In this document: positions 34,156-41,766 of the stretch, one piece after another | How the letters are laid out: each line of letters opens with the position of its first letter | How positions within the stretch are numbered: position 1 is the stretch's first letter | From: Sandaracinaceae bacterium | GTDB taxonomy: Bacteria; Myxococcota_A; Polyangia; Polyangiales; Houyiibacteriaceae | Reading direction: 5' to 3' | Length of the DNA stretch: 64,000 nt | Assembly (NCBI GenBank): GCA_016706685.1 | Contig: JADJJE010000022.1 | Span: 62,001 to 126,000 of the forward strand | Notes under the pieces: model-generated | Seen by the model: only the letters and a program-made list of their open reading frames with translations | Databases searched by the model: none | What the model was told of the DNA's origin: nothing | Program-made: the position numbers and the translations under genes

Positions 34156-34992
34156 TCAGCGCTCGCCGCGGCGCGCCAGCACGAACACCGAGTCGTCCAG
34201 CACCACCACCGGGCGCTTCGACGAGCCACGACACAAGTAGGGAGCCCGTGAGAGCGAGCACACCTCGAGGCCCAGCGGCTCGAAGCACAGCTCGGCGAGG
34301 GTGCGCGCGGCGTGCTCGAACGAGCGGTCGTCGAGCGGCAAGCGCTCGTCGGGTTCCAGCGTGAGCGGGCCCACGTGCACGTGCGGGGAGAGCGGCAGCG
34401 GCACGGCGAGCAAGAGCCGGCCACGCGGCGCCAGCAGCTCACGCAGGCGCTCCAGCAGGGTGAGCGGCCGCGCGCTGCGGTCCAGCACGTTGAGCATGGC
34501 GATGACGTCGAACGGCCCCGGCTCGGGCAGCGCCTGCGTGGCCAGGTCCAGCTCGTGGCAGCGGAAGCCCCGCTCGCGCAGGCGCGCGGCCATCTTGGGC
34601 GAGAGCTCGGTGGTGACCACGCTGCTCATGTCCACCATCGCGCCCGTCAGCTCGGCCGTGACGTGACCATCCCCGGCGCCCACGTCCAGCAAGCGCCCGT
34701 GCAGCCGGTCCCCCAGCAGCGTGCGCCACTGCGCGCTGCCGAGCACGCGCATGTCGTGCGTGCCCAGCAGCCCGTTGGCGTCGTAGTCGCTCATCAGCTT
34801 GCTGAGGGCCCCCCGCGCCGCCATGGCCCAGCCGCCGTGCGGGTGCTCGAGGGCGTGGTCGATCCACGCGCGCGTCGCCGGGTCTGCGTCCAGCCACTGC
34901 GCACGCGACGAAAGCGCCGGGCCCAGGCGCTCGGGGTCCATCCCATAGCGCAGCGTGACCCCGCGATAAGCCGTGGCACCCGGACTCAGCAT
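34156..34992 (-). CDS. METTL9/DREV-family methyltransferase (putative protein-histidine methyltransferase)
   Basis: 278 aa from ATG 34992. Collinear with animal METTL9 in every signature block: a leading VLGSAQWRTLLG, SAM motif I LLDVGAGDGHVT (near residue 100), VTTELSPKMAARL, the LNVLDRxxxPLTLL block, RGRLLLAVPLPLSPHV, and a C-terminal PYLCRG...VLDDSVFVL. METTL9 is known in animals to N-methylate the first His of HxH motifs using SAM. A bacterial homologue could modify a His-rich metal-binding protein, but this is inference. The start codon lies one base after the stop of the small gene at 34994-35476 (TGAGATG), so the two are coupled. Confidence 0.9.
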   Translation of the reverse strand: MLSPGATAYRGVTLRYGMDPERLGPALSSRAQWLDADPATRAWIDHALEHPHGGWAMAARGALSKLMSDYDANGLLGTHDMRVLGSAQWRTLLGDRLHGRLLDVGAGDGHVTAELTGAMVDMSSVVTTELSPKMAARLRERGFRCHELDLATQALPEPGPFDVIAMLNVLDRSARPLTLLERLRELLAPRGRLLLAVPLPLSPHVHVGPLTLEPDERLPLDDRSFEHAARTLAELCFEPLGLEVCSLSRAPYLCRGSSKRPVVVLDDSVFVLARRGER

Positions 34993-34993
34993 C

Positions 34994-35476
34994 TCAGTTG
35001 AGCGTGTGCTGGCCCGAGCGGCGCCGGCGCGTGCCGCCGAAGATGGCCCCCCAGCCCTCGCGGTAGGCCGGCGTGGACACCTGCGCCGGGCCGCCGCCCA
35101 CCGTGCTGGGCTCTCCCGAGGGCAGCGCAGGGGCCGCAGGCTCGGCCGCCTCGGTGCGCGCGGGGGCCTCACCCGGCACGCGGTAGAGCGTCTGCGCATC
35201 GAACAGCTGCGGGCTGTCGGCGCGCGGCCGGAGCGCCACCACCTCACCGCCGGGGGTCAGCGCCTTGCCCTCTTCGAGCGGACGCATCTCGCCCACGTGC
35301 AGCTCCTCGCCGCGCTTGCGCAGCACGCGGAAGGCGCCGTCTTCGCTCTGGCCGTGCACCAGCACCACGTCGTCGGTCTTGGCGGGGGCGGCGGGCGACG
35401 GCGCCTCGACACGGACAGGGGCGGCCCGGCTCACGGTCGTGGCGGAGGTCCTGCGCTTGCGCGACGCGTCGGTCAC
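34994..35476 (-). CDS. Small soluble protein coupled to the METTL9-like gene
   Basis: About 160 aa from GTG 35476 (VTDASRKRRT). An upstream ATG at 35542 is possible but falls inside the dispersed repeat element, so the GTG is preferred. The core residues ~35-110 contain DDVVLVHGQSEDGAFRVLRK (a small beta domain), LHVGEMRPLEEGKAL and EVVALRPR, followed by an Ala/Pro-rich linker and a Gly/Arg-rich tail ending GQHTLN. No family is recognised and there is no signal peptide. Its stop is one base from the METTL9-like start, so a joint function (substrate, adaptor) is a fair guess. It contains no HxH motif. Confidence 0.72.
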   Translation of the reverse strand: MTDASRKRRTSATTVSRAAPVRVEAPSPAAPAKTDDVVLVHGQSEDGAFRVLRKRGEELHVGEMRPLEEGKALTPGGEVVALRPRADSPQLFDAQTLYRVPGEAPARTEAAEPAAPALPSGEPSTVGGGPAQVSTPAYREGWGAIFGGTRRRRSGQHTLN

Positions 35477-35630
35477 CCCGGACTCATAGCAGCCACGCGA
35501 CGAACACGCGAGAGCTGTCTCAGGGGCGGGGTCATGGGGCACCCCCGGCTGGAAGCCTGATGATCCTACACATCTTGCTAGGGGGCCGAATCGGCTTGCT
35601 GCAAGGCACTATGGCCACCCGGGTTGAAAC

Positions 35631-37010
35631 CTGTCCAGTCCGTCTGAAAGCCCGGGGCGGCGGTGAGTCGCGTGTTCAGAGGAGATGGACGACGCGACGA
35701 CGTGGGCAGACGAAGAGTTTGGTGGAGCGGACCTCGGTGACGTTAGGCGGACCCGACGTTTGGTTCGCGTGGCAGCACGGGTCGCTCAGGCGCCCGGCGG
35801 GACGCGGCGACGACTGAGGCCAAGAAGGTGCGCCCCGAGGCGCTGCTAGCCGCTACCGCGTCGTCGACAGCCCGTCGATGCGGGGCGGCGCGGGCCTGGT
35901 GCTGGGCTCGGCTCGATTGACCCAACGCCGGACTAAAGTCGTCAATGCCGTGGCAGTGGCTCCGAACGACAAGTTCGAGGGCGTGCTGGACGTGAAGTTC
36001 TGGGCGCGTGGGGCAAGCAAGTCAAAGCAGAGTCGCTACCTTCGTCGGCGAAGCCGGGACACGGAGATGCGGCACTGGAGCGCAGCCGTGAAGAGCGTTA
36101 GCAAGGTGCTCAAGGCCCACGCGCCGAAGGTCCGGCCGTGGTTCGTGATGGACCGCGAGGCCGATGAATCCGCCTTGCTGAGGCAACTGAGCAAGGCGGG
36201 GACGTGGTTCACGATTCGGGCCGCGCAAGACCGCGTGGCCCGATGGCGTAAGAAGCCGACGAAGCTGTTCTCGGCTGCAAGCGCCGCGAAGCTCATGGGC
36301 CGACGCGTTCTGCACATCCCGCGAACGCCGCAACGCGCTGCTCGAGCTGCCAAGGTCACCATTCGAGCCACGTCGCTGAGGCTGATGCTTCCAACGTACG
36401 CAGCTCGGGACGAACGGATCGCGCTCGATGTTGGTGTCGTCGAAGTCCGTGAGGTGGGAACCGTTTCCAATCCCATTCACTGGGTGCTGCTCACGAATCG
36501 CCCTGTGACGACGCTCGCAGAAGCCGACCGCGTCATCGACAGCTATCGAGCCCGCTGGCGCATCGAGGAGTTTCATCGGACCTGGAAGTCGGGCGGGTGT
36601 GACGCTCAGAACATTCATCTTCGGAGCGCGAACGGGATTCGAAAATGGTCCATCCTGCTCGCAGCCGTGGCTGCACGAACTGAGCACATCAAGCGACTGG
36701 CTCGCACCCAACCCGCGGAGCCCGCGACCTGTGAGCTAACCGAAATCGAGATCCGAGCTCTCATCTTCGCCAAGCGACTCATCAAGAACACCGTCGAGGA
36801 GGTGCCCGATGGCATCCCCACGATGCGAACAGCCGTGCGATGGATCGCGGACATCGGTGGCTGGTCAGGGCAGTACGCCAAGTACGAACCCGGCTCGACA
36901 AGCATCTCGCGCGGGCTCGATGAGCTGTCCCGCTACACCAAGATGTTCACTGCACTCGCCGAAAACCCCGAACTCGCCGCAGAGTTCTTGAAGAAGCGAT
37001 GAGTGGACAG
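35631..37010 (+). mobile_element. Tn5/IS50-like insertion sequence (IS4 superfamily), 1380 bp, degenerate
   Basis: Terminal inverted repeats begin CTGTCCA at the left (35631) and end TGGACAG at the right (37010). The 9-bp direct repeat GGTTGAAAC flanks both ends (35622-35630 and 37011-37019), as expected from a Tn5-type transposition. It carries one transposase gene on the plus strand that ends 8 bases from the right end. It was inserted into a copy of the dispersed repeat element. The transposase is broken, so the element is probably immobile without help in trans. Confidence 0.85.
35685..37002 (+). pseudogene. Tn5-like transposase, disrupted by deletion and frameshift
   Basis: The N-terminus starts at ATG 35685 with GAGGAG just upstream and reads DDATTWADEEFGGADLGDVR then RTRRLVRVAARVAQ, matching the Tn5 DNA-binding N-domain. 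That frame stops at 35847-35849. Homology resumes in another frame near 35854 with YRVVDSPS, whose Asp is the likely first DDE residue. It continues through FVMDREADE (second Asp) and WRIEEFHRTWK (the YREK-type Glu) to the stop at 37000-37002. Compared with Tn5, about 35-40 residues are missing at the junction and the frame has shifted. A shorter open frame from 35878 lacks the N-domain and the first Asp. Confidence 0.85.
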
Positions 37011-37301
37011 GGTTGAAACCCGGGGCAGCATCCCGGGCCTGGATCAATTGCGGAAGTCCGCCCCCTGCCGGGCGCGGACTGCGTTGTTCAAGGTCGGATG
37101 GGTCTCGAGTTCTGCGTCATCCGCGCCTTTGCGCTCAGCCGCAGTCCTGCTTGGAACTGCCCAGTCCGGGCCCGCCAGGGGCTGGACTTCCGCGCCGGTC
37201 AGGGCGGGGGATGCTGCCCCGGCTTTCAAGCCGGGGTGCCCAAAGAACCTTGCAGCAAGGCGAAACCGTCCACTCGCGAGATGGGTGGAATCTTCAGCAC
37301 C

Positions 37302-38090
37302 TCAGCGCGGGATGCCCTGGAAGTACATGCCGCGCCCCCCGTGCGGGAACTCGTAAGTGCCGTAGTCCCACGCGTAGCCCGCTCCGAAGGGCTCCACCAT
37401 GGCGAACAGCTCGCGCTCGTTGTAGACGCGCAGCGTGCTGACCAACCCGTCCCACGTGCTCACGGCCAGCGCGATGGGGGTGAGCCACGTCCAGAACATC
37501 TTCTGGCCGCGCTGCTTCGGCGAGCGCAGCGGGTTCTGGTACAGCACGCGCACCCCGGATGCCGCAAACGGCAGGAAGCCGCGCGGGTCACGCTCGAAGC
37601 CCTCGAGGATCAGGATGGGCGCGCGGTCCGTCACGGCGGCGCGCAGGATGGCGGTGCCCAGCGCCGGCGGGAAGTGATGGAAGGCGTTCCAGATGACGCG
37701 CGCGCGCTTGGCCGAGATCTCGGGCGGGATGTTGGTGGCGTCCACCGGTGTGGCCACGAAGTCGATGGACCCGGGCCGCCGCTCGCGCGCCGCGCTCCAC
37801 GCCTCGATGCGCGGGAAGAGGTCCGTCTCCAAGATGTGGGGCGGGCGCTTGCCCTCGGCCTGCATCTCGCGGCACAGGATCTCGGCGGGGCCGCCCGCGC
37901 CGGCGCACAGGTCCAGGATGGCGTCGTAGCCCGCCGTCTCGAGGAAGCTCTCCACCACCGGGATGGTGGCGCGCACCACGCCGGCCTCGTCCAGCACTTG
38001 GCTGAGCGTCTCGATGACGGTGTCACGCAGCGACTCGGGGGTGCGGGCGTGGTCGTTGAACTCGAAGAGCTGGAGGCGCGGGAGAGCCAT
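37302..38090 (-). CDS. Class I SAM-dependent methyltransferase
   Basis: 262 aa from ATG 38090 (MALPRLQLFEFND). Longer readings overlap the divergent regulator gene and are rejected. SAM motif I is ILDLCAGAGGPAEIL near residue 73, followed by an acidic ETDLFPR and VDATNIPPE, and the motif IV-like RVIWNAFHHFPP, typical of small-molecule methyltransferases. Near residues 200-225 MFWTWLTPIALAVSTWDGL is hydrophobic and may face a membrane or lipid substrate. Substrate unknown. The stop lies at the edge of repeat copy 1, so the 3' end may have been trimmed by it, though the length is normal. Confidence 0.85.
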   Translation of the reverse strand: MALPRLQLFEFNDHARTPESLRDTVIETLSQVLDEAGVVRATIPVVESFLETAGYDAILDLCAGAGGPAEILCREMQAEGKRPPHILETDLFPRIEAWSAARERRPGSIDFVATPVDATNIPPEISAKRARVIWNAFHHFPPALGTAILRAAVTDRAPILILEGFERDPRGFLPFAASGVRVLYQNPLRSPKQRGQKMFWTWLTPIALAVSTWDGLVSTLRVYNERELFAMVEPFGAGYAWDYGTYEFPHGGRGMYFQGIPR

Positions 38091-38118
38091 ACCGCAGTCT
38101 ACGCTGGTACAGTGCGCC

Positions 38119-39480
38119 ATGCCTAACGCCTGCGTGCTCGTCGTGGACGACGAGAAGAACATCCTGTCGACGCTCTCGCGGGCGCTCCGCATCGAGGACT
38201 TCGACGTGGACGTGGCGGGCAACGCCACCATCGCCATCGAGAAGGTGGCCACCAAGGCCTATGACGTGCTGCTGGTGGACGTGAACATGCCCGGCATGGA
38301 CGGCATCGCCATGCTGGACAAGCTGCGCGCCGACGGGAACAACGTGCCCGTGATCGTCATGAGCGGGCACGGCAGCATCGACACCGCCGTAGCGGCCACG
38401 CGCGCGGGCGCGCACGACTACCTCGAGAAGCCCATCAGCACGGACCGCCTGCTGCTCTCGCTCTCGCGCTGCCTCGACTACCAGCGCCTGGCCACCGAGA
38501 ACAAGGCGCTGCTGGCCAAGGTGGACGCGGGCGCAGGCCTCTTGGGGGACAGCCCGGCCATGCACGCGCTGCGTGAGCGCATCGCCCTCGCGGCCAGCGC
38601 CAACGCCCCGGTGCTGGTCACGGGGGAGCGCGGCACGGGCAAGGAGCTGGTGGCGCGCGCCATCCATCTGGGCAGCAAGCGCTCGTCGCTGCCGCTCGAG
38701 AAGCTCAACTGCGCGGCGGTGCCCAAGGAGCTCATCGAGAGCGAGCTGTTCGGCCACGAGGCGGGCTCGTTCACGGGCGCCACCAAGCAGCGCCGCGGCA
38801 AGTTCGAGCGCGCGCACCGCGGCACGCTGTTCCTGGACGAAGTGGGCGACATGCCCGAGGCCATGCAGGCCAAGCTGCTGCGCGTGCTGCAAGAGGGCGA
38901 GCTCGAGCGCGTGGGCGGCAGCGAGCTGCTCAAGATCGACGTGCGCGTGGTGGCCGCCACCAACAAGACGCTCAGCGCCGAGATCGAAGAGGGGCGCTTC
39001 CGGGCCGACCTCTTCGACCGCCTGAACGTGGTGCCGCTGCGCGTGCCCCCGCTGCGCGAGCGGCGTCAGGACATCCCCACGCTGGTCACGCACTTCCTGC
39101 ACCAGAGCGCGCTGGCCAACGACCGCCCGGGCAAGTCCATCTCGGCGGGCGCGCTCGCCTTGCTCGAGCAGTACGACTACCCCGGCAACGTGCGCGAGCT
39201 TCGCAACCTGGTGGAGCGCCTGGTGATCCTCACGCCCAGCGACGACATCCGCGAGTCCGACGCGCGCGCGCTCTTGCCCATCGCCGAGGGCGGCCGCGTG
39301 GCCGGCAGCTACTTCCGCCCCGACGCCACGCTGCGCGACATGATCGAGGAGGCCGAGCGCGACCTCGTGATCCGCGCGCTCGAGCACCACGACGGGCACA
39401 TCACCAACACGGCGGCGGGGTTGGGGTTGGAGCGCAGCCACCTCTACAAGAAGATGAAGGCGCTGGACATCAAGCGGTGA
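38119..39480 (+). CDS. NtrC-family sigma-54-dependent response regulator
   Basis: 453 aa from ATG 38119. The receiver (residues 4-118) has VVDDE (acidic pocket), Asp54 in LLVDVNMPGMDG and the Lys in YLEKPIS. The AAA+ domain (~140-375) has Walker A GERGTGKE, the sigma-54 loop GSFTGA (Ala to Ser in the usual GAFTGA) within ELFGHEAGSFTGA, Walker B GTLFLDEVGDM and the arginine-finger region RADLFDRLNV. A Fis-type helix-turn-helix closes the protein (NTAAGLGLERSHLYKKM). It activates sigma-54 promoters when phosphorylated. No sensor kinase gene lies nearby, so it is an orphan. It is divergent from the methyltransferase (28-bp gap). Confidence 0.96.
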   Translation: MPNACVLVVDDEKNILSTLSRALRIEDFDVDVAGNATIAIEKVATKAYDVLLVDVNMPGMDGIAMLDKLRADGNNVPVIVMSGHGSIDTAVAATRAGAHDYLEKPISTDRLLLSLSRCLDYQRLATENKALLAKVDAGAGLLGDSPAMHALRERIALAASANAPVLVTGERGTGKELVARAIHLGSKRSSLPLEKLNCAAVPKELIESELFGHEAGSFTGATKQRRGKFERAHRGTLFLDEVGDMPEAMQAKLLRVLQEGELERVGGSELLKIDVRVVAATNKTLSAEIEEGRFRADLFDRLNVVPLRVPPLRERRQDIPTLVTHFLHQSALANDRPGKSISAGALALLEQYDYPGNVRELRNLVERLVILTPSDDIRESDARALLPIAEGGRVAGSYFRPDATLRDMIEEAERDLVIRALEHHDGHITNTAAGLGLERSHLYKKMKALDIKR

Positions 39481-39517
39481 GGGTTGTGGGCCGCCACATT
39501 GTTCCCACAGTGCTTAC

Positions 39518-39679
39518 ATGAAAGACAGGGCAGCGAAGGAAGGCGAGGCTTTCGAGCGAGTCAAGACCGCCCTGCAGGCAGCGTTCGCAGAGCCTCGCGA
39601 GAACTATCACCCGCTGACACTCCAGCGAATTCGAGCGCAGGCCATGCAGGGTGAGTGGGCACCCACGGCTGAAGCCTGA
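39518..39679 (+). pseudogene. Small antitoxin-like protein, 3' end replaced by repeat element
   Basis: A 53-codon frame MKDRAAKEGEAFERVKTALQ... with a later FAEPRENYHPLTLQRIRA. The helical N-part and the P-x-x-x-Y/H-x-x-L-T-x-x-x-I-R pattern resemble the C-terminal half of small RelB/StbD-like stability determinants. I am not certain of this. The last eight codons and the stop (39657-39679) come from the left arm of repeat copy 2, so the native 3' end and any toxin gene were lost when the repeat was inserted. Too short for routine gene calling. Confidence 0.5.
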
Positions 39680-40084
39680 TGATCCTACACATCTGGTCAG
39701 CTTGCCGATTCACCTTGCTGCAAGGTTCCATTGGCACCCACGGCTCGCCGGGGCAGCAACCAGGCCTGGCGATCTGAAAGTCCCTCGGGCGGACTGAGCG
39801 AGGAAGTTGAGGCCGTCTACCAGGTTCTCGGCTAGTCCGCCTTCGGGCGGACTGGGTGAACGACAATGGGGTGTGTTCGACCGAGGGTGGCGGGACGCTG
39901 TGTCTGAGTACCCTTGGTAGGGCAAACCCTGCTGTCAGTCACCTAGTCCCCGCCAGGGGACTTTCGCCCATCAGGCCTGGCGCCAGCCGGCTTCCAGCCG
40001 GGGGTGCCCATTGGACCTTGCAGCGAGGCAAATCGGCCCGCGTGCGAGATGTGTAGGATCATCAGGCTTCAGCCGTGGGTGCCC
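39657..40084. repeat. Dispersed palindromic repeat element, copy 2 (MITE-like, uninterrupted)
   Basis: Perfect 38-bp inverted arms: 39657-39694 (starting GGGCACCCACGGCTGAAGCC) and 40047-40084 (its exact reverse complement). Each is followed inward by a CCTTGCNGCAAGG-type palindrome (39713-39725 exact, 40016-40028 with one mismatch) and a second GGGTGCCCATTGG/ CCATTGGCACCC pair, so the whole element can fold into a long branched hairpin. The interior is non-coding. Arms match copy 1 at 35537 and 37299. It ends 9 bases before the stop codon of the alkaline-phosphatase-like gene and so may also serve as a terminator. Confidence 0.85.
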
Positions 40085-40092
40085 ATGTCCCA

Positions 40093-41766
40093 TCAACGCC
40101 CCGGCAGCACACTCGGCGGGCTCGGCCGTACCGCCCGCAGCGCAGGCAGCCGCGACGCCGGCGGCCTTGGCGAGCCCAGCAGCGCGGACAGCGTGGGCGC
40201 GTGCCGGCGCACGTCCACGCGCTCCTCGGTGACACCGGCCACGATGCCGGCGCCCACCAGCAAGATGGGGACCTCGCGCTCGCGCGCCGAGATGCCACCC
40301 GATGAGGTGCCGGCTCCGCGCGGCGGCACCGTGTCCAGCACGAATCCCTCGCGTGGGATGATGTAGATCTCACCGCCCAGGCCGGGCACCAGGCTCTCGC
40401 GCACCAGGCTGTCGACGTCGTCGGCGCCCTCGCGCGCGGCGGGGATGGCGTCCACGCCGTTGGCATAGGCGCGCAGGATCTCGGGGCGCCCCTCCAAGAA
40501 GCGGATGGCCGCCGTCACGGCCTCGTCCACGCGGAACGGCGCGCCGCGCGTGAGGTACACATACGGTGGGATGATGGTGTCCACCCACGCGATGTCGTCC
40601 TTCTGGAGCGCCTCATCCAGGCCGTCGTCCAGGGCTTCGCGCAGCGCGTCGAGGTCCACGCGGTGGTGGTCGCGGTGCCGCTCGGGCAGGTCCACCACGC
40701 CGCAGTCGCTGGTGAGCACCACCGCGATGGGCCCGCGCTCGAGCAGCATGTCCACCAGCTCGGCCAGCAGCAGGTCCGCCGCGATCAGGTTGTCCAGGTA
40801 CTCCCACGAGTGCACGCCGTAGAGCCGGGCGGCCACGCCCGTGCCGCCGATGGCCACCGTGAGGAGGTCCGGGATGTCGTCCTGCCCGAGCCCGTCTTCC
40901 TGGATGCGGCGGGCGGCGAGCGCCAGCAGCGACTCGGTGCTGCGCGGGGTGGCGTGCAGCGCCAGCGCGGGCAGCGGGGCGCGTGTGGTGTCGCGCGGGA
41001 AGACGGTGCCGAGGCCCTGCCAGTCGAGCTCGCCCTCCACGTGGTCGGAGCCTGCGAACTGCGAGAGGTGCGCCTCGTCGTGTGGCAACCAGGGCCCGAG
41101 GTAGCGCGTGGTGTCGAGGTGCGTGTCGTTGGCGCCCCGCACGCCGGGGTTGGCGTCCGGGCTGTCCCACGCGGGCCCGAGCGGCACGTAGCGCCCGCGC
41201 TCCACGTGATGCGCCCAGCCACCGCGGCCCTGGTGCCCCATCGCGGCCCACGCGGTGCGCGGATCGAGCGAGATGGCGCTCACCTTGGCGGTGCTGGCGG
41301 TGGCCTCGCGCAGCGCGTCGGCCACGGTGCGCACGCCCGGCGGCCCGGGGGGCTCGGGGTCACGCAGCGTGTCGGCCACCACGCGGGTGAGGCGCGGCGT
41401 GGCCCCCGTGTAGAGCGTGGCGTAGGCCGGCGCGCTGTGGGTCACGGCAAAGGGCAGGGTGGCGCGTGGATAGAACGCGCCCTCGCGCATGGCCCGGCGA
41501 ATGAAGCCCTGCTCGGGCAGCGCGGGCAGCAGGCGCTCGAGGGTCTCGCTGTCGAGCGCCTCGATGACCACCGACAGGACCAGCTGCGGGGACTCGCTGC
41601 GCGCCCAGGTGCGGGCCTCGGCCTCCCCCTCACTCGCGGGCTCACTCGCAGGGGCACTCCGCACCAGGTCGGTTCCCGAACCGTCGCTCGACTCGCCGCA
41701 TCCGCCTGCCAGCAGGCCCAGCCCCGCGAGCCCGGCCCACGCACACAGCCACCCGCGCCCGTTCAC
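40093..41766 (-). CDS. Alkaline-phosphatase-superfamily lipoprotein with most metal ligands replaced
   Basis: 557 aa from GTG 41766 (VNGRGWLCAW). Signal peptide with lipobox LAGGC. The fold of type I phosphodiesterase/PafA-like enzymes is clear in ATLPFAVTHSAPAYATLYTG and in the helix YLDNLIAADLLLAELVDML before AVVLTSDCGVVDLP. In active members the first metal Asp follows the first strand (here Glu, VVIEALD), the D-x-x-x-H ligand pair precedes the helix (here GTGVAA), the next motif is SDHG (here SDCG), and a late HG supplies a His (here GTSSGG). Most ligands are thus changed, so hydrolysis is doubtful. Its start overlaps the hydrolase stop by GTGA. The 3' end borders repeat copy 2. Confidence 0.82.
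   Translation of the reverse strand: MNGRGWLCAWAGLAGLGLLAGGCGESSDGSGTDLVRSAPASEPASEGEAEARTWARSESPQLVLSVVIEALDSETLERLLPALPEQGFIRRAMREGAFYPRATLPFAVTHSAPAYATLYTGATPRLTRVVADTLRDPEPPGPPGVRTVADALREATASTAKVSAISLDPRTAWAAMGHQGRGGWAHHVERGRYVPLGPAWDSPDANPGVRGANDTHLDTTRYLGPWLPHDEAHLSQFAGSDHVEGELDWQGLGTVFPRDTTRAPLPALALHATPRSTESLLALAARRIQEDGLGQDDIPDLLTVAIGGTGVAARLYGVHSWEYLDNLIAADLLLAELVDMLLERGPIAVVLTSDCGVVDLPERHRDHHRVDLDALREALDDGLDEALQKDDIAWVDTIIPPYVYLTRGAPFRVDEAVTAAIRFLEGRPEILRAYANGVDAIPAAREGADDVDSLVRESLVPGLGGEIYIIPREGFVLDTVPPRGAGTSSGGISAREREVPILLVGAGIVAGVTEERVDVRRHAPTLSALLGSPRPPASRLPALRAVRPSPPSVLPGR

Larger units (their letters stand above)
35537..37300. repeat. Dispersed palindromic repeat element, copy 1 (interrupted by an IS)
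   Basis: The left arm 35537-35575 (GGGCACCC...CTGATGATCCTACACATCT) matches the arms of copy 2 with one inserted base. The right arm near 37281-37299 (AGATGGGTGGAATCTTCAG) is its inverted, decayed counterpart. Inside, a 13-nt palindrome of the type CCTTGCNGCAAGG occurs near each end (35594-35606, 37248-37260). Removing the IS (35631-37010) and one 9-bp duplication restores an element of about 375 bp that lines up with copy 2, including GCCGGGGCAGCA-type and GGCCTGG blocks. It has no coding capacity of its own. Confidence 0.75.

Noticed and set aside
35878..37002. Intact transposase starting at the ATG at 35878
   Set aside because: It lacks the DNA-binding N-domain and the first catalytic Asp. 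Those lie upstream in another frame, so it is part of a broken gene.
35537..40084. CRISPR array
   Set aside because: The repeats are few, long, inverted and unevenly spaced, with no uniform spacers. The pattern fits a palindromic mobile element.
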